Origin: Sphingomonas-like bacterium B12
Lineage (GTDB): Bacteria > Pseudomonadota > Alphaproteobacteria > Sphingomonadales > Sphingomonadaceae
Length of the DNA stretch: 40,392 nt
Assembly: GCA_000333335.1 (NCBI GenBank)
Contig: BACX01000582.1
Span: 95-40,486, forward strand
Direction: 5' to 3'
A model generated the notes under the pieces. The model was given only the letters and a program-made list of their open reading frames with translations, did not search any database and was not told the origin of the DNA. This document shows, in pieces, positions 7,318 through 16,556 of this stretch. The translations under genes were made by a program, and so were the position numbers. The number at the start of each line of letters is the position of its first letter. Position 1 is the stretch's first letter.

Positions 7318-9570
7318 ATGCGTGTGACCTTGCGTATCGCCGCCGTTCTCGCCCTCTTTGCGGGACCGGCGGCGGTGGTGGCGGCACCGCCGGCTCCGGC
7401 TCCGGCTCTGTTGCTCCCCTTGCCCGCGTCCATGATTACGGGCGAAGGCAGCTTCCCGCTGCGCGGCGCGTCGCTGGTGGCAAAAGATGCGGGCGAACGG
7501 GCGGCGGCGGACAGGTTCGTGGCGCTGCTCGATCGATCGGGAGCCGCGAAGCTCGGCGGCTCCGCTGCCACGATCCGCTTCCAGCGGGACACGTCGATAG
7601 ACGGCGAAGAAGCCTATCGGCTGGAGGTGACGCCAAGTACCGTCACCGTGCGGGCCAGCACCGATGCCGGGCTTTTCTACGGGGCGGAAACGCTGTTCCA
7701 GCTGGCCGCGTCCGCCAGTGACGGCCGCATCGCCGCCGTCACCATCGACGACAAGCCGGCGTTCGCCTGGCGCGGCATGATGCTGGACAGCGTCCGTCAT
7801 TTCCAGCCGCCCGCCTATATCGAACAATTGCTCGACCGGATGGCGACCGAGAAGCTCAACGTCTTCCATTGGCATCTGACCGACGATCAGGGTTGGCGCA
7901 TCCCGATCGATCGCTATCCGCGGCTGATCGCGGTCGGCGCATGGCGCACGCCGGCCGGCGCCGAAGGGCGTGATCCCAAAACCGGCAAGCCGGTGCGCTA
8001 TGGCGGCTTTTACACGAAGGACGAGATCCGCAGGATCGTCGCCTATGCCGCCGCCCGCCACATCACGATCGTTCCCGAAATCGAGATGCCGGGCCACGCC
8101 ACGGCGATGGTCGCGGCCTATCCGGAGCTTTCTTCCACGCCGACGCCGCCGACCGTGCCGAGCTCGGACTGGGGCGTGCTGCCCAATTTGCTCAACCCGA
8201 ACGATACCACCTTCACCTTCGTCGATCATGTGCTGGACGAGGTGATGGCGCTGTTCCCCGGCCAATATATCCATGTCGGCGGGGACGAGGCGCCCAAGGA
8301 TCAGTGGAAGGCCAATCCGCGTATCCAGGCGCAGATCAAGGCGCTCGGCCTCAAGGACGAGGATGCCCTGCAAGGCTGGTTCACGGCGTGCATCGGCGAC
8401 TATCTCCAGAAGCATGGCCGCCGCCTTATCGGTTGGGACGAGATCCTGGGGGGAGGCGTGCCCGCCGATGCGACGGTGATGTCGTGGCGCGGCATGGACG
8501 GGGCGCTCAAGGCCGCGCATCTCGGCCATGATACCGTGCTTGCGCCGGCACCGATGCTCTATCTCGACAATCGGCAGAGCGACTCCCCCGACGAGCCGCC
8601 GGGGCGCGGAGATATCGAGGGGTGGCGCAAACTCTATGGTTTCGAGACGGCTCCTCCGTCCTTGAGCGTCGACGAGCGGCGCCACATTCTCGGCCTTCAG
8701 GTCAATCTGTGGACCGAACATCTCGGCACCACGGATTTCGTCGATCGCATGATCTGGCCGCGCGCCGCGATCCTGGCCGAACTCGGCTGGTCGCCGTCGG
8801 CCCAGCGCGATTGGAGCCCCTTCGCCCGCCGCCTGAAAACGGAAATGGCGCGTTGGCAGGCGCTGGGCTGGAGCTATGATCGAACTCCGCTCGAGCCCGA
8901 AGCCAAGCTCGACAGTGGCACGATCACATTGTCGCAGCCCGCTGAAATGGGGGAGATCCACGTCACCACCGACGGTAGCGAACCGACGGTTCGTTCGCCG
9001 CTCTACACGGCGCCGATCACCTTCACCGGCACCAACCGGGTGGCTGCACAGAGCTTCCTCGACGGTGCGCCGCTTGGGCTGCCGCGCCGCTGGACTTTCG
9101 ACGATGCCAGTCCCTTCACCCGCGCCGCGACCGCCATGCAATTGTGCTCCAACAAGCTGCCGCTGCGTATTCAGGATGACGGTGCGACCAACGGCGTTCG
9201 CCGCATCCTGTGGGGCGACGTGATGCAGGCCTGCTGGATCTGGCCCAAGGCGAAGCTCGACGGCGTGCGCTCGATCGTCGCCGATGTCGGTAGCGTGCCC
9301 TTCAACTTCGCGCTGGGTGCCGATCTGGCGAGTGTCACGTTCCGCGCGCCGACGACCGCTGCGGGCGAGCTGGAGGTGCGGCGGGATGGCTGTGACGGCC
9401 CCCGCATCGCCGTCATCCCGCTCGCGCCCGCGGCCCGCTCGACGGGCGTCACCAGGCTGTCCGCGCCGCTTCCCGTCGCGGTGCAGGGTGAGCACGATCT
9501 CTGCATGACGTTTACCCAAAGGACGCCGAACCCGCTGTGGCTGCTCGACCGACTGACCCTGAACCGATGA
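7318..9570 (+). CDS. GH20 beta-N-acetylhexosaminidase, exported
   Basis: 750 aa. A signal peptide (MRVTLRIAAVLALFAGPAAV, cleavage near VAA-PP) is followed by a GH20b-like N-terminal domain (about 30-145). The GH20 barrel has RGMMLDSVRHF (152-162), FHWHLTDDQGWR (183-194), EIEMPGHATAM (254-264) and the catalytic Asp323-Glu324 pair in HVGGDEAPKDQW, which supports substrate-assisted hydrolysis of terminal GlcNAc. The C-terminal third contains a chitobiase C-terminal-like stretch (VTTDGSEPTVRSPLYTAPI) and a further beta-rich domain. It acts on oligosaccharides brought into the periplasm by the neighbouring receptor and delivers GlcNAc to the phosphotransferase system. Its stop overlaps the next start (ATGA). 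Confidence 0.94.
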   Translation: MRVTLRIAAVLALFAGPAAVVAAPPAPAPALLLPLPASMITGEGSFPLRGASLVAKDAGERAAADRFVALLDRSGAAKLGGSAATIRFQRDTSIDGEEAYRLEVTPSTVTVRASTDAGLFYGAETLFQLAASASDGRIAAVTIDDKPAFAWRGMMLDSVRHFQPPAYIEQLLDRMATEKLNVFHWHLTDDQGWRIPIDRYPRLIAVGAWRTPAGAEGRDPKTGKPVRYGGFYTKDEIRRIVAYAAARHITIVPEIEMPGHATAMVAAYPELSSTPTPPTVPSSDWGVLPNLLNPNDTTFTFVDHVLDEVMALFPGQYIHVGGDEAPKDQWKANPRIQAQIKALGLKDEDALQGWFTACIGDYLQKHGRRLIGWDEILGGGVPADATVMSWRGMDGALKAAHLGHDTVLAPAPMLYLDNRQSDSPDEPPGRGDIEGWRKLYGFETAPPSLSVDERRHILGLQVNLWTEHLGTTDFVDRMIWPRAAILAELGWSPSAQRDWSPFARRLKTEMARWQALGWSYDRTPLEPEAKLDSGTITLSQPAEMGEIHVTTDGSEPTVRSPLYTAPITFTGTNRVAAQSFLDGAPLGLPRRWTFDDASPFTRAATAMQLCSNKLPLRIQDDGATNGVRRILWGDVMQACWIWPKAKLDGVRSIVADVGSVPFNFALGADLASVTFRAPTTAAGELEVRRDGCDGPRIAVIPLAPAARSTGVTRLSAPLPVAVQGEHDLCMTFTQRTPNPLWLLDRLTLNR

Positions 9571-12035
9571 CGCCATCCATGACCGGCCCGATCGAGAGTC
9601 CGCTGGCCGGCTGGTTGACGAGCCTGGATGCGGTGCCCGACCCGGTGTTCGCCGAACGCATGTTGGGAGATGGCGTGGCGATCGACCCGATCGAGGGCAT
9701 CGTGCGCGCGCCCTTCGCCGGGCATATCGTCACGCTGCACCCGGCGCGTCATGCGGTGACGATGGAGAGCGATGACGGCGCGGTGCTGCTGATCCATGTC
9801 GGCCTGGAAACGGTGACGCTCGGGGGCGAGGGCTTCGTCGCGCATATTGCCGAGGGCGATCGGGTGAAAGCGGGGGACAGGCTGCTCTCCTTCGATCTGG
9901 ATGAAGTGGGCCGGCGCGCCCGGAGCCTGATCACGCCCATCGTTCTGACCAATGGCGACGCGTTCGATCTTACGCCTGTCCAGAGCGACCGATTGATCGC
10001 GATCGGCGAGCCGCTGTTCGAGCTGGTGCCGCGCTCGATCACCGCGCAAGCGATCGTCGACGGCCCGGTCGTGGAGCGCGCGCTTGTCCTGCCGCTGCGC
10101 CACGGGCTGCACGCCCGCCCTGCCGCGCGTATCGCCGAGTGTGCCCGCGGCTTCGCGGCGCGCGTCGACATCGTGGCAGCGGATGGCCGCACCGCCTCCG
10201 CACTGAGCCCCGTCGCGATGCTGGCACTGGCCTTGCCGCATGGCGCGCGGCTGAACCTGCGTGGCGTGGGGCCGGACGCCGAGGAGGCTGTCGCAGCGGT
10301 CGCGGCGCTGATCGAGGGTGGCATGGGCGAAGGGCTGGCCATCGCGCCGGTGGCCATCGCGGAGCCGCAGTCGGCACCGTTGCCGGAGTGCCTCCACGGT
10401 GTCACGGCTGCCCCTGGGCTGGCGCACGGCCCGGCGTGGCAACCCGTCCGTCCGCGATTCGATATCGCCGAACAGGGGCAGGGTGCCGAGCAGGAGCGCG
10501 GGGCGCTGGACAAGGCGCTCGATATCCTGCGTACCGCTCCCGTCGCGGGCGACGGGGCCGCGGCATCGATCGCGGCAGCGCATCGGGCGTTTCTCGACGA
10601 TCCGGAGCTTCTCGCCGCGGCCGACCGGGGGATCGCGTCCGGACAGAGCGCGGGCTTCGCCTGGCAGCAGGCGATCGGGCAATTCATCGGGTTGCTGGGC
10701 GGGGCGGGGGACGCGCGCTTCGCCGAACGGATCGACGATCTGCGCGATCTCGAAGGCCGCGTGCTGGCGGTATTGACCGGCACGCCAACCACCGTCGCGG
10801 CGCCGGATGGTGCGATACTCGTGGCGCAGGACGTCCTGCCGTCGCAGCTGATCGCGCTCGCCACGAGCAACCTTGCCGGTATTGCGACCGGCGGTGGCGG
10901 GCCGACCTCGCATGTCGCCATCATTGCGGCCGGCCTTGGCCTGCCGATGCTGTCGGCACTCGGCCCGGACGTCGCGCGGATCGCGGATGGTACGATGTTG
11001 CTTCTCGATGCCGGCACCGCTACGCTGACCATCGATCCGCCTGCCGAGATCCTGGCGACGAGCCGCGCCGCCGCCGGCCGGGCCGCGGCGTTCCGCGCCG
11101 AGGCGCAGACCCGCGCCGATGAGCCGGCGCTGACGAGCGATGGCGCCCGCATCGAGCTTTTCGCCAATCTCGGGTCTATAGAGGACGCGCGGGCGGCGAT
11201 ACGCGGGGGCGCCGAAGGGTGCGGGCTGCTCCGCACCGAGTTCCTGTTCCTCGATCGACCGACTCCGCCCGACGAGGAAGAGCAGCTATCGACCTATCAG
11301 GCGATCGCTGACGTCCTCGATGGTCGTCCCCTGATCGTTCGCACGCTCGATATCGGCGCCGACAAGCCCGCGCCATATCTGCCGCTACCGCCCGAGGAAA
11401 ATCCGGCGCTCGGCCTGCGCGGCCTTCGGCTCGGCCTGGCCCGGCCGGAGCTGCTGGAGACGCAATTGCGCGCGCTTGCCCGTGTGACGGGGGACGTGAA
11501 GATCATGTTGCCGATGGTGATCGAGCCAGCCGAAGTCCGTCGCGTTCGTGCGATGCTGGCCACGGTCTCCGACGCGCCGCCGTCGCTTGGCATCATGGTC
11601 GAAACGCCCGCCGCGGCGACCCTTGCCGATGCGCTGGCGGCGGAGGCCGACTTCTTCTCGATCGGCAGCAACGATCTCAGCCAATATGCGCTGGCGATGG
11701 ACCGCGGCAATCCGGCCATCGCCGCGCGGCTCGATGCGCTGCATCCGGCGGTGCTCCGGCTGATCGCGGCGACTGTCGAGGGTGGCGCCACGCGCGATCG
11801 CTGGACGGGCGTTTGCGGCGGCGTCGCGGCGGATCCGCTGGCGGTGCCGATCCTGGTCGGGCTCGGGGTCACCGAATTGTCGGTGCCCCCGTCGGCGGTC
11901 GCGGAGACCAAGGAGCATGTGCGTCGCACCAGCCTGTGCACGGCGCGCGATCTGGCGAAAGCCGCGCTCGCGGCCGATGGTGCGGAGGCGGTGCGGGCTC
12001 TGGCACGGGCCTATATCGAGGACACAAAGGCATGA
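9567..12035 (+). CDS. Fused PTS protein: IIA(Glc-type)-HPr-Enzyme I
   Basis: 822 aa soluble phosphotransfer protein that carries the whole phosphate relay from PEP to the membrane IIB domain. Order: a IIA-Glc-like domain (about 10-155) with His62 and phospho-acceptor His77 (LLIHVGLETV); an HPr domain (about 172-255) with His182 in RHGLHARPAA; Enzyme I (about 276-822) with phospho-His449 in GGGGPTSHVAII, the PEP-site regions LRTEFLFLDR and VRTLDIGADKPAPY, and Cys750 in GVCGGVAADPLAVP. All three histidines are present, so the relay appears intact. The ATG at 9567 overlaps the hexosaminidase stop, and the gene overlaps nagE by 4 bp, implying coupled translation. Similar fusions occur with GlcNAc and fructose PTS genes in other proteobacteria. 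Confidence 0.94.
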   Translation: MTPSMTGPIESPLAGWLTSLDAVPDPVFAERMLGDGVAIDPIEGIVRAPFAGHIVTLHPARHAVTMESDDGAVLLIHVGLETVTLGGEGFVAHIAEGDRVKAGDRLLSFDLDEVGRRARSLITPIVLTNGDAFDLTPVQSDRLIAIGEPLFELVPRSITAQAIVDGPVVERALVLPLRHGLHARPAARIAECARGFAARVDIVAADGRTASALSPVAMLALALPHGARLNLRGVGPDAEEAVAAVAALIEGGMGEGLAIAPVAIAEPQSAPLPECLHGVTAAPGLAHGPAWQPVRPRFDIAEQGQGAEQERGALDKALDILRTAPVAGDGAAASIAAAHRAFLDDPELLAAADRGIASGQSAGFAWQQAIGQFIGLLGGAGDARFAERIDDLRDLEGRVLAVLTGTPTTVAAPDGAILVAQDVLPSQLIALATSNLAGIATGGGGPTSHVAIIAAGLGLPMLSALGPDVARIADGTMLLLDAGTATLTIDPPAEILATSRAAAGRAAAFRAEAQTRADEPALTSDGARIELFANLGSIEDARAAIRGGAEGCGLLRTEFLFLDRPTPPDEEEQLSTYQAIADVLDGRPLIVRTLDIGADKPAPYLPLPPEENPALGLRGLRLGLARPELLETQLRALARVTGDVKIMLPMVIEPAEVRRVRAMLATVSDAPPSLGIMVETPAAATLADALAAEADFFSIGSNDLSQYALAMDRGNPAIAARLDALHPAVLRLIAATVEGGATRDRWTGVCGGVAADPLAVPILVGLGVTELSVPPSAVAETKEHVRRTSLCTARDLAKAALAADGAEAVRALARAYIEDTKA

Positions 12036-13765
12036 AGATCTCGGTCCAGGCGCTCCAGCCGCTCGGCCGCGCGCTGATGCTGCCGATCGCGGTGCTGCCC
12101 ATCGCGGGGTTGCTGCTGCGCCTTGGTCAGCCCGATCTGTTCAACATTCCCTTCGTCGCGGCGGCGGGTGCGGCGGTGTTCGACAATCTCGGCCTGCTCT
12201 TCGCGGTCGGCATCGCGTCCGGATTCGCGCGGGACGGCAACGGCGCGGCGGGGCTGGCGGGCATCGTCTGCTTCCTCGTCGCAACGCACGGTGCGGCGGC
12301 ACTGCTGAGCGTCCCTCCTCAAACGGGTGCGGGACTGCCCGCCGACGCGTTGTCGCTCGCGATCGACGCATTCCGGACCAAGGCAATCGACAAGATATCG
12401 GTGCCGATCGGGATTCTTTCGGGCATCCTTGCCGGCAGCGCCTATAATCGCTGGTCGGGCATGCGCCTGCCCGATTACCTGTCTTTCTTCGGCGGGCGTC
12501 GCTTCGTGCCGATCGTATCCGGCGTCGGCGGGCTCGTGCTCGCGGCCGTAATCGGCTTCGCCTATTCGGCGATCGCCACCGGAATGGATGCGCTGAGTTA
12601 CGGCATCATCCACTCGGGGGCGGGCGGGCTATTCCTGTATGGCGTGCTGAACCGGCTGCTGATCGTCACCGGCCTGCACCATATCCTCAATAACGTCGCC
12701 TGGTTCATCGTGGGCGATTTCCACGGTGCGACCGGCGATCTCAACCGCTTCTTCGCCGGCGATCCGAGTGCGGGTGCGTTCATGACCGGCTTTTTCCCGG
12801 TCATGATGTTCGGCCTCCCCGCAGCCTGTCTCGCCATGTACCATGCCGCCCGGCCCGATCGGCGCAAGGCCGTCGGCGGCATGCTGCTGTCGATGGCGCT
12901 CACCGCGTTTCTGACGGGGGTCACCGAGCCGATCGAATTCACGTTCATGTTCCTGGCGCCGGTGCTCTACGGCCTGCACACGCTGATGACCGGGCTGTCG
13001 ATGGTCGTCATGAACCTGCTTGGCGTGAAGCTCGGCTTCACCTTTTCGGCTGGGCTCCTGGATTATGCGCTGAACTTTTCCAAGTCGACGCGACCGCTGC
13101 TGCTGGTGCCGGTCGGCCTCGTCTATTTCGCGCTTTATTATGGCGTGTTTCGCTGGACGATCGCGCGCTTCGACATCAAGACGCCGGGCCGCGAGGCCGA
13201 AGAGGCGCCGAACGCGGGAAGCGACGGGGACGATGCGCAGGCCGAGCGCGGCGCGGCGTTCGTGGTGGCACTCGGCGGTGCGGCGAACCTCGCGTCGATC
13301 GACGCCTGCACGACGCGATTGCGGCTGGTGATGCGTGATCAGACGAAGGTGGACGAGGCGCGGCTGCGCGCGCTTGGCGCGAAAGGCTTCGTCCGTCCTT
13401 CCGCCGATGCCCTGCAGGTCGTGCTGGGGCCGGTCGCCGACATGGTGGCGGACGAAATGCGCCGCTTCGCGGGATCGCCCATCATCGCCGCACCCATCAT
13501 CGCCACGCCCGTTGCGATGGCCGCAACGAACGATTTGTCCGCACGGGATGCGGTGGCATGGATTGCGGCGCTGGGGGGCAAGGCGAATATCCTTTCGGTC
13601 ACGGCCAATCCGAGCCGCCTGATGCTGGTGCTTCAGGATCGCGCGCTTGCCGACGAGGCGGCATTGGGCTCGCTCGGGCTGCGCGCCACGGCGTCATCGG
13701 ATCATGGCGTACTCCACCTGCTCGTCGATGAGGCCGAACGGATCGGCCGGACACTGGCCGCATGA
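12032..13765 (+). CDS. nagE: PTS N-acetylglucosamine transporter, IIC-IIB(-IIB-like)
   Basis: 577 aa inner-membrane permease that phosphorylates GlcNAc to GlcNAc-6-phosphate on entry. The hydrophobic IIC domain covers about residues 1-375 (LQPLGRALMLPIAVLPIAGLLLRLG, GLHHILNNVAWFIVGDF, GVTEPIEFTFMFLAPVLY). A IIB domain follows (about 405-480) with the phospho-accepting Cys426 in DACTTRLRLVM. A second IIB-like repeat fills about 500-577 (AVAWIAALGGKANILSV...) but has Asn526 where the Cys should be, so it cannot take phosphate. No IIA is attached; that activity lies in the fused protein upstream. ATGA overlaps on both sides tie it to its neighbours. GlcNAc specificity rests on the locus. Confidence 0.92.
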   Translation: MKISVQALQPLGRALMLPIAVLPIAGLLLRLGQPDLFNIPFVAAAGAAVFDNLGLLFAVGIASGFARDGNGAAGLAGIVCFLVATHGAAALLSVPPQTGAGLPADALSLAIDAFRTKAIDKISVPIGILSGILAGSAYNRWSGMRLPDYLSFFGGRRFVPIVSGVGGLVLAAVIGFAYSAIATGMDALSYGIIHSGAGGLFLYGVLNRLLIVTGLHHILNNVAWFIVGDFHGATGDLNRFFAGDPSAGAFMTGFFPVMMFGLPAACLAMYHAARPDRRKAVGGMLLSMALTAFLTGVTEPIEFTFMFLAPVLYGLHTLMTGLSMVVMNLLGVKLGFTFSAGLLDYALNFSKSTRPLLLVPVGLVYFALYYGVFRWTIARFDIKTPGREAEEAPNAGSDGDDAQAERGAAFVVALGGAANLASIDACTTRLRLVMRDQTKVDEARLRALGAKGFVRPSADALQVVLGPVADMVADEMRRFAGSPIIAAPIIATPVAMAATNDLSARDAVAWIAALGGKANILSVTANPSRLMLVLQDRALADEAALGSLGLRATASSDHGVLHLLVDEAERIGRTLAA

Positions 13766-14886
13766 GCGATGCACCGACCATAAGCGGCCCGCGCAATCCG
13801 CACGACGGCGCAGGACGCCGTCTCGCCTCGCTCGACCTGTTGCGTGGATTGACCGTGCTCGGCATGATCATCGTCAACAGCACGGCCGGCGTGGCGCGGC
13901 GGGACGGGCCGGTATTTCCGCTGCTGCTTCATGCCGAATGGTCGGGATTCACCATCGCGGACAGCATCTTCCCGGCCTTCATCCTGATGGTGGGAGTCTC
14001 GATCGCGATATCCTCGCGCGGCACGCCGCCGACGACGCGGATATTGGTGCGTGCCGGCAGGCTGATTTTGGTCGGCCTGTTCCTCTCCAACATGTTCTGG
14101 CTGTACGACAGCACCACCTATCATCTGCGCCTGCCGGGCGTGCTGCAGCGGATCGGGATCACCTATGCGGTGGTGGCGCTGATCTATCCGCGTACCGGCT
14201 GGCGCGCGCGGGCGGCGCTCGCCGCCGGCATGTTGCTGGCTTACTGGCCGCTCTGCCTGCTGCCGTCACCGGATGGCCTGCCCACCGATATCTGGATGCG
14301 AGGCCATAACTTCGTTTCCTGGTGCGATCGCGCGGTGCTGGGCGGCACACGCTTCGTCGCGGGCCCGGACGGCTACGATCCGGAAGGGCTGCTGAGTACG
14401 TGGCCGACCATCGCGCAGGCGCTGATCGGCACGTTGATCGGCGACTTCATCCGCCGTGGCTCACCGCCGCGTGAGGTGGCCAGGATGATGGCATTGGCGG
14501 GTGCTGCGTCGATTGTGGCGGGCATCGGCTGGGGCATGCTGTTCCCGATCGCCAAGAATCTCTGGACCAGTCCGTTCGTGCTGGTGTCGTCGGGAATAGC
14601 GCTGATGGCGCTGGCGGCGTTCCACATCGTGTTCGATCGCGGTGATGCGCCGGTGCGCAAGGGCGGCCTGCTCGGCCCGTTCGGGCGGAACGCCATCGCC
14701 GCCTACACCCTGCACGAGGTCACCGCCTTCATCCTGACGTCGGATGCGCTGCAATGGCCGTTCCGCCAGCTCGCGCCGGTCGTCGGCACGCGGATCGCGG
14801 CGTTGGCGCCGGTGCTGATCTTCACCGCGCTCGTCTGGTGGCCGATCGCGGCAATGGACCGGCGCGGCTGGTATCTGAAGATCTAG
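13762..14886 (+). CDS. nagX: NagX-like / heparan-alpha-glucosaminide acetyltransferase-like membrane protein
   Basis: 374 aa polytopic membrane protein (about ten hydrophobic segments) of the DUF5009/HGSNAT-like acyltransferase family. Diagnostic motifs are RRLASLDLLRGLTVLGMIIVN at the N-terminus, the conserved His in LPGVLQRIGITYA context, and GPFGRNAIAAYTLHE near the C-terminus. Genes of this family recur in GlcNAc utilisation loci of Xanthomonas, Caulobacter and Alteromonadales, where they are called nagX; a role in inner-membrane passage or acetylation of amino sugars has been proposed but is not settled. It is the last gene of the rightward operon, overlapping nagE by 4 bp, and its TAG stop shares CTAG with the convergent sulfotransferase gene. 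Confidence 0.87.
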   Translation: MSDAPTISGPRNPHDGAGRRLASLDLLRGLTVLGMIIVNSTAGVARRDGPVFPLLLHAEWSGFTIADSIFPAFILMVGVSIAISSRGTPPTTRILVRAGRLILVGLFLSNMFWLYDSTTYHLRLPGVLQRIGITYAVVALIYPRTGWRARAALAAGMLLAYWPLCLLPSPDGLPTDIWMRGHNFVSWCDRAVLGGTRFVAGPDGYDPEGLLSTWPTIAQALIGTLIGDFIRRGSPPREVARMMALAGAASIVAGIGWGMLFPIAKNLWTSPFVLVSSGIALMALAAFHIVFDRGDAPVRKGGLLGPFGRNAIAAYTLHEVTAFILTSDALQWPFRQLAPVVGTRIAALAPVLIFTALVWWPIAAMDRRGWYLKI

Positions 14887-16556
14887 CCCTCGTAGCCACC
14901 AAACCGCATGGCGCTGGCCAAGATCGGCATGATCGGGGCGAGCTGCTCCGCGTAGTTTTTCCAGCGCCCGATCGATCGGGTGTGCAGCGGTTCGCGCACC
15001 TGCGCATAGCTCGGCGTCGGCGCGTGACGTCGATTCTCGTGAAAGCAGGCCTGTGCAGGCTCCGCGGCGAGCCCGACATGCGCCATCAGCCGACCGGTCT
15101 CGCCCGACTGATCGGCGATGAAACGCTCATACGAGAAGACATGAGGGGCGATGTCGAGCCGGTTGCGGTAGGTCTCCGTCAGCGCCGAGCTCGCGGCAAG
15201 TTGATGCGCCGCGTCTTCGATCCGATAGCCACATTCATAGCCGTGGGTCATGTCGTGCATCATGATCGAGACCAGTGTATCGAGCGGGTGGCGCCGAACC
15301 GCCACCAGCGGCGCCTCCGGGAACGCGCTGCGGATCAGCGGCAGGAAGGTCTCGTTGAGCGGCATCTTGTCGGTGAACAGGTCGACTCCAGGCCGGCGCA
15401 ACCCATGGCCTTCGGCACGACCGAGGTAGTAGTCGCGAAACAGCGCGGGCAGATGATGATGGTCGGCCGCCGACAGTCGCCCGAAACCCTGCGGGAAGGG
15501 CGATCCCGTCTCACGGGCGGCGAAATCCGCCAGTTCGGCGATGAAGGGTAATTCTCCCCCGGCGCGGATGCGATGGTGGCTGGAGAGCAGTTGTTCGGCC
15601 ATCGTCGTGCCCGATCGCGGCATGCCCAGGATGAAGAGCGGCTGCGGGCCTTCGCGACGAGCCGGCCGGGGTGCATCGGGCATCGTGATCGCTGCCAATC
15701 GGGAGAAATGTTCTTCGACGGCGGCCTTGTCGTATCGGCGGCCTGAAGCCGCGGCGAGCGCAGCCTTGCCTGCTACGAAATCCTCCCAGGCCTCGCTGTG
15801 GCGTCCGGTCCGATCGCGTAGCCTGCCCCGCAACAGATGCGCAGCGCCGCTCATGGCGGGCAGGGCATCTAGCCGCGCCAGCGCCTCTTGCCATCGGGCG
15901 CCTTGCGACAACAGGGTGGCGCGCAGCAGTAGCGTATCGCGCCCCTCGCGCCGGGCCAGGCGTTCGGCTTCGTCGAGCGCCTGTTCCGCGGCATCCAGAG
16001 CACCGCGCTGCTCGGCGACCTCGGCGACCAGGACGGCGGCGGCAAGCATCCCGGGTGCTGCGTGACGCGCTTCTGCCGCCATCGCCGAAGCCTCTTCCAG
16101 CGCGCCCTGCCGCATCAGGTTGCGGGCAAGATTGGTCAGCATCTGCGGGTGACGCCCGGCGAGGGCGATGGCACGGCGCAGATGCCAGGCGCCCTCGACC
16201 AGTCTCTCGCGACCGGAGAGGAAGACGCCGAGCATGGCATGGGCGTCGGCATGGGCGGGATCGGCTGCGATCGCGGTGCGGACCTCGATCTCCGCTTCGG
16301 CTGGCCGACCGGCATCGAGCAGGAGACGCGCGAGATCGTCACGCGCCCACCCCGCATCGGGCGCCAGCACGAGGATCTCGCGCAACCCGGCTTCAGCGGC
16401 AGCGTAATCCTGCCGCGCAAGCGCCGCCAGCACGAGAACCTCGCGCGCGTCCACCGATTGCGGATCGCCTGCGAGCAGTCGGCGCGCTATCGCCTCGGCC
16501 TCGGCGATCCGGTTTGCGCCGAGCGAGGCGCGGGCGGAATCAATGGTCGGCATCAT
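14883..16556 (-). CDS. TPR-repeat sulfotransferase-family protein
   Basis: About 557 aa. The N-terminal half (1-280) is a run of tetratricopeptide-like helical repeats (for example AEAEAIARRLLAGDPQSVDA, YAAAEAGLREILVLAPDAG, AEAEIEVRTAIAADPAHADA). The C-terminal half is a PAPS-type sulfotransferase fold with the 5'-phosphosulfate loop LFILGMPRSGTTMAEQLL (307-324) and a 3'-phosphate-binding segment VAVRRHPLDTLVSIMMHDM. TPR-sulfotransferases are often next to TonB-dependent receptor genes in Sphingomonas and Caulobacter; the acceptor is not known. The start is uncertain: tandem ATGs at 16556/16553, an ATG at 16568 and a GTG at 16580 are all possible, none with a strong ribosome-binding site. It converges on the nag operon. 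Confidence 0.83.
   Translation of the reverse strand: MMPTIDSARASLGANRIAEAEAIARRLLAGDPQSVDAREVLVLAALARQDYAAAEAGLREILVLAPDAGWARDDLARLLLDAGRPAEAEIEVRTAIAADPAHADAHAMLGVFLSGRERLVEGAWHLRRAIALAGRHPQMLTNLARNLMRQGALEEASAMAAEARHAAPGMLAAAVLVAEVAEQRGALDAAEQALDEAERLARREGRDTLLLRATLLSQGARWQEALARLDALPAMSGAAHLLRGRLRDRTGRHSEAWEDFVAGKAALAAASGRRYDKAAVEEHFSRLAAITMPDAPRPARREGPQPLFILGMPRSGTTMAEQLLSSHHRIRAGGELPFIAELADFAARETGSPFPQGFGRLSAADHHHLPALFRDYYLGRAEGHGLRRPGVDLFTDKMPLNETFLPLIRSAFPEAPLVAVRRHPLDTLVSIMMHDMTHGYECGYRIEDAAHQLAASSALTETYRNRLDIAPHVFSYERFIADQSGETGRLMAHVGLAAEPAQACFHENRRHAPTPSYAQVREPLHTRSIGRWKNYAEQLAPIMPILASAMRFGGYEG

Noticed and set aside
7255..9576. 773-codon minus-strand ORF opposite the hexosaminidase
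   Set aside because: Antisense frame of a clear GH20 gene; no motif or start context.
10637..10644. GTCCGGAC core inside the PTS fusion gene
   Set aside because: Flanks (C on one side, A then G on the other) break the extended palindrome, and the site is deep in a coding region; probably chance.
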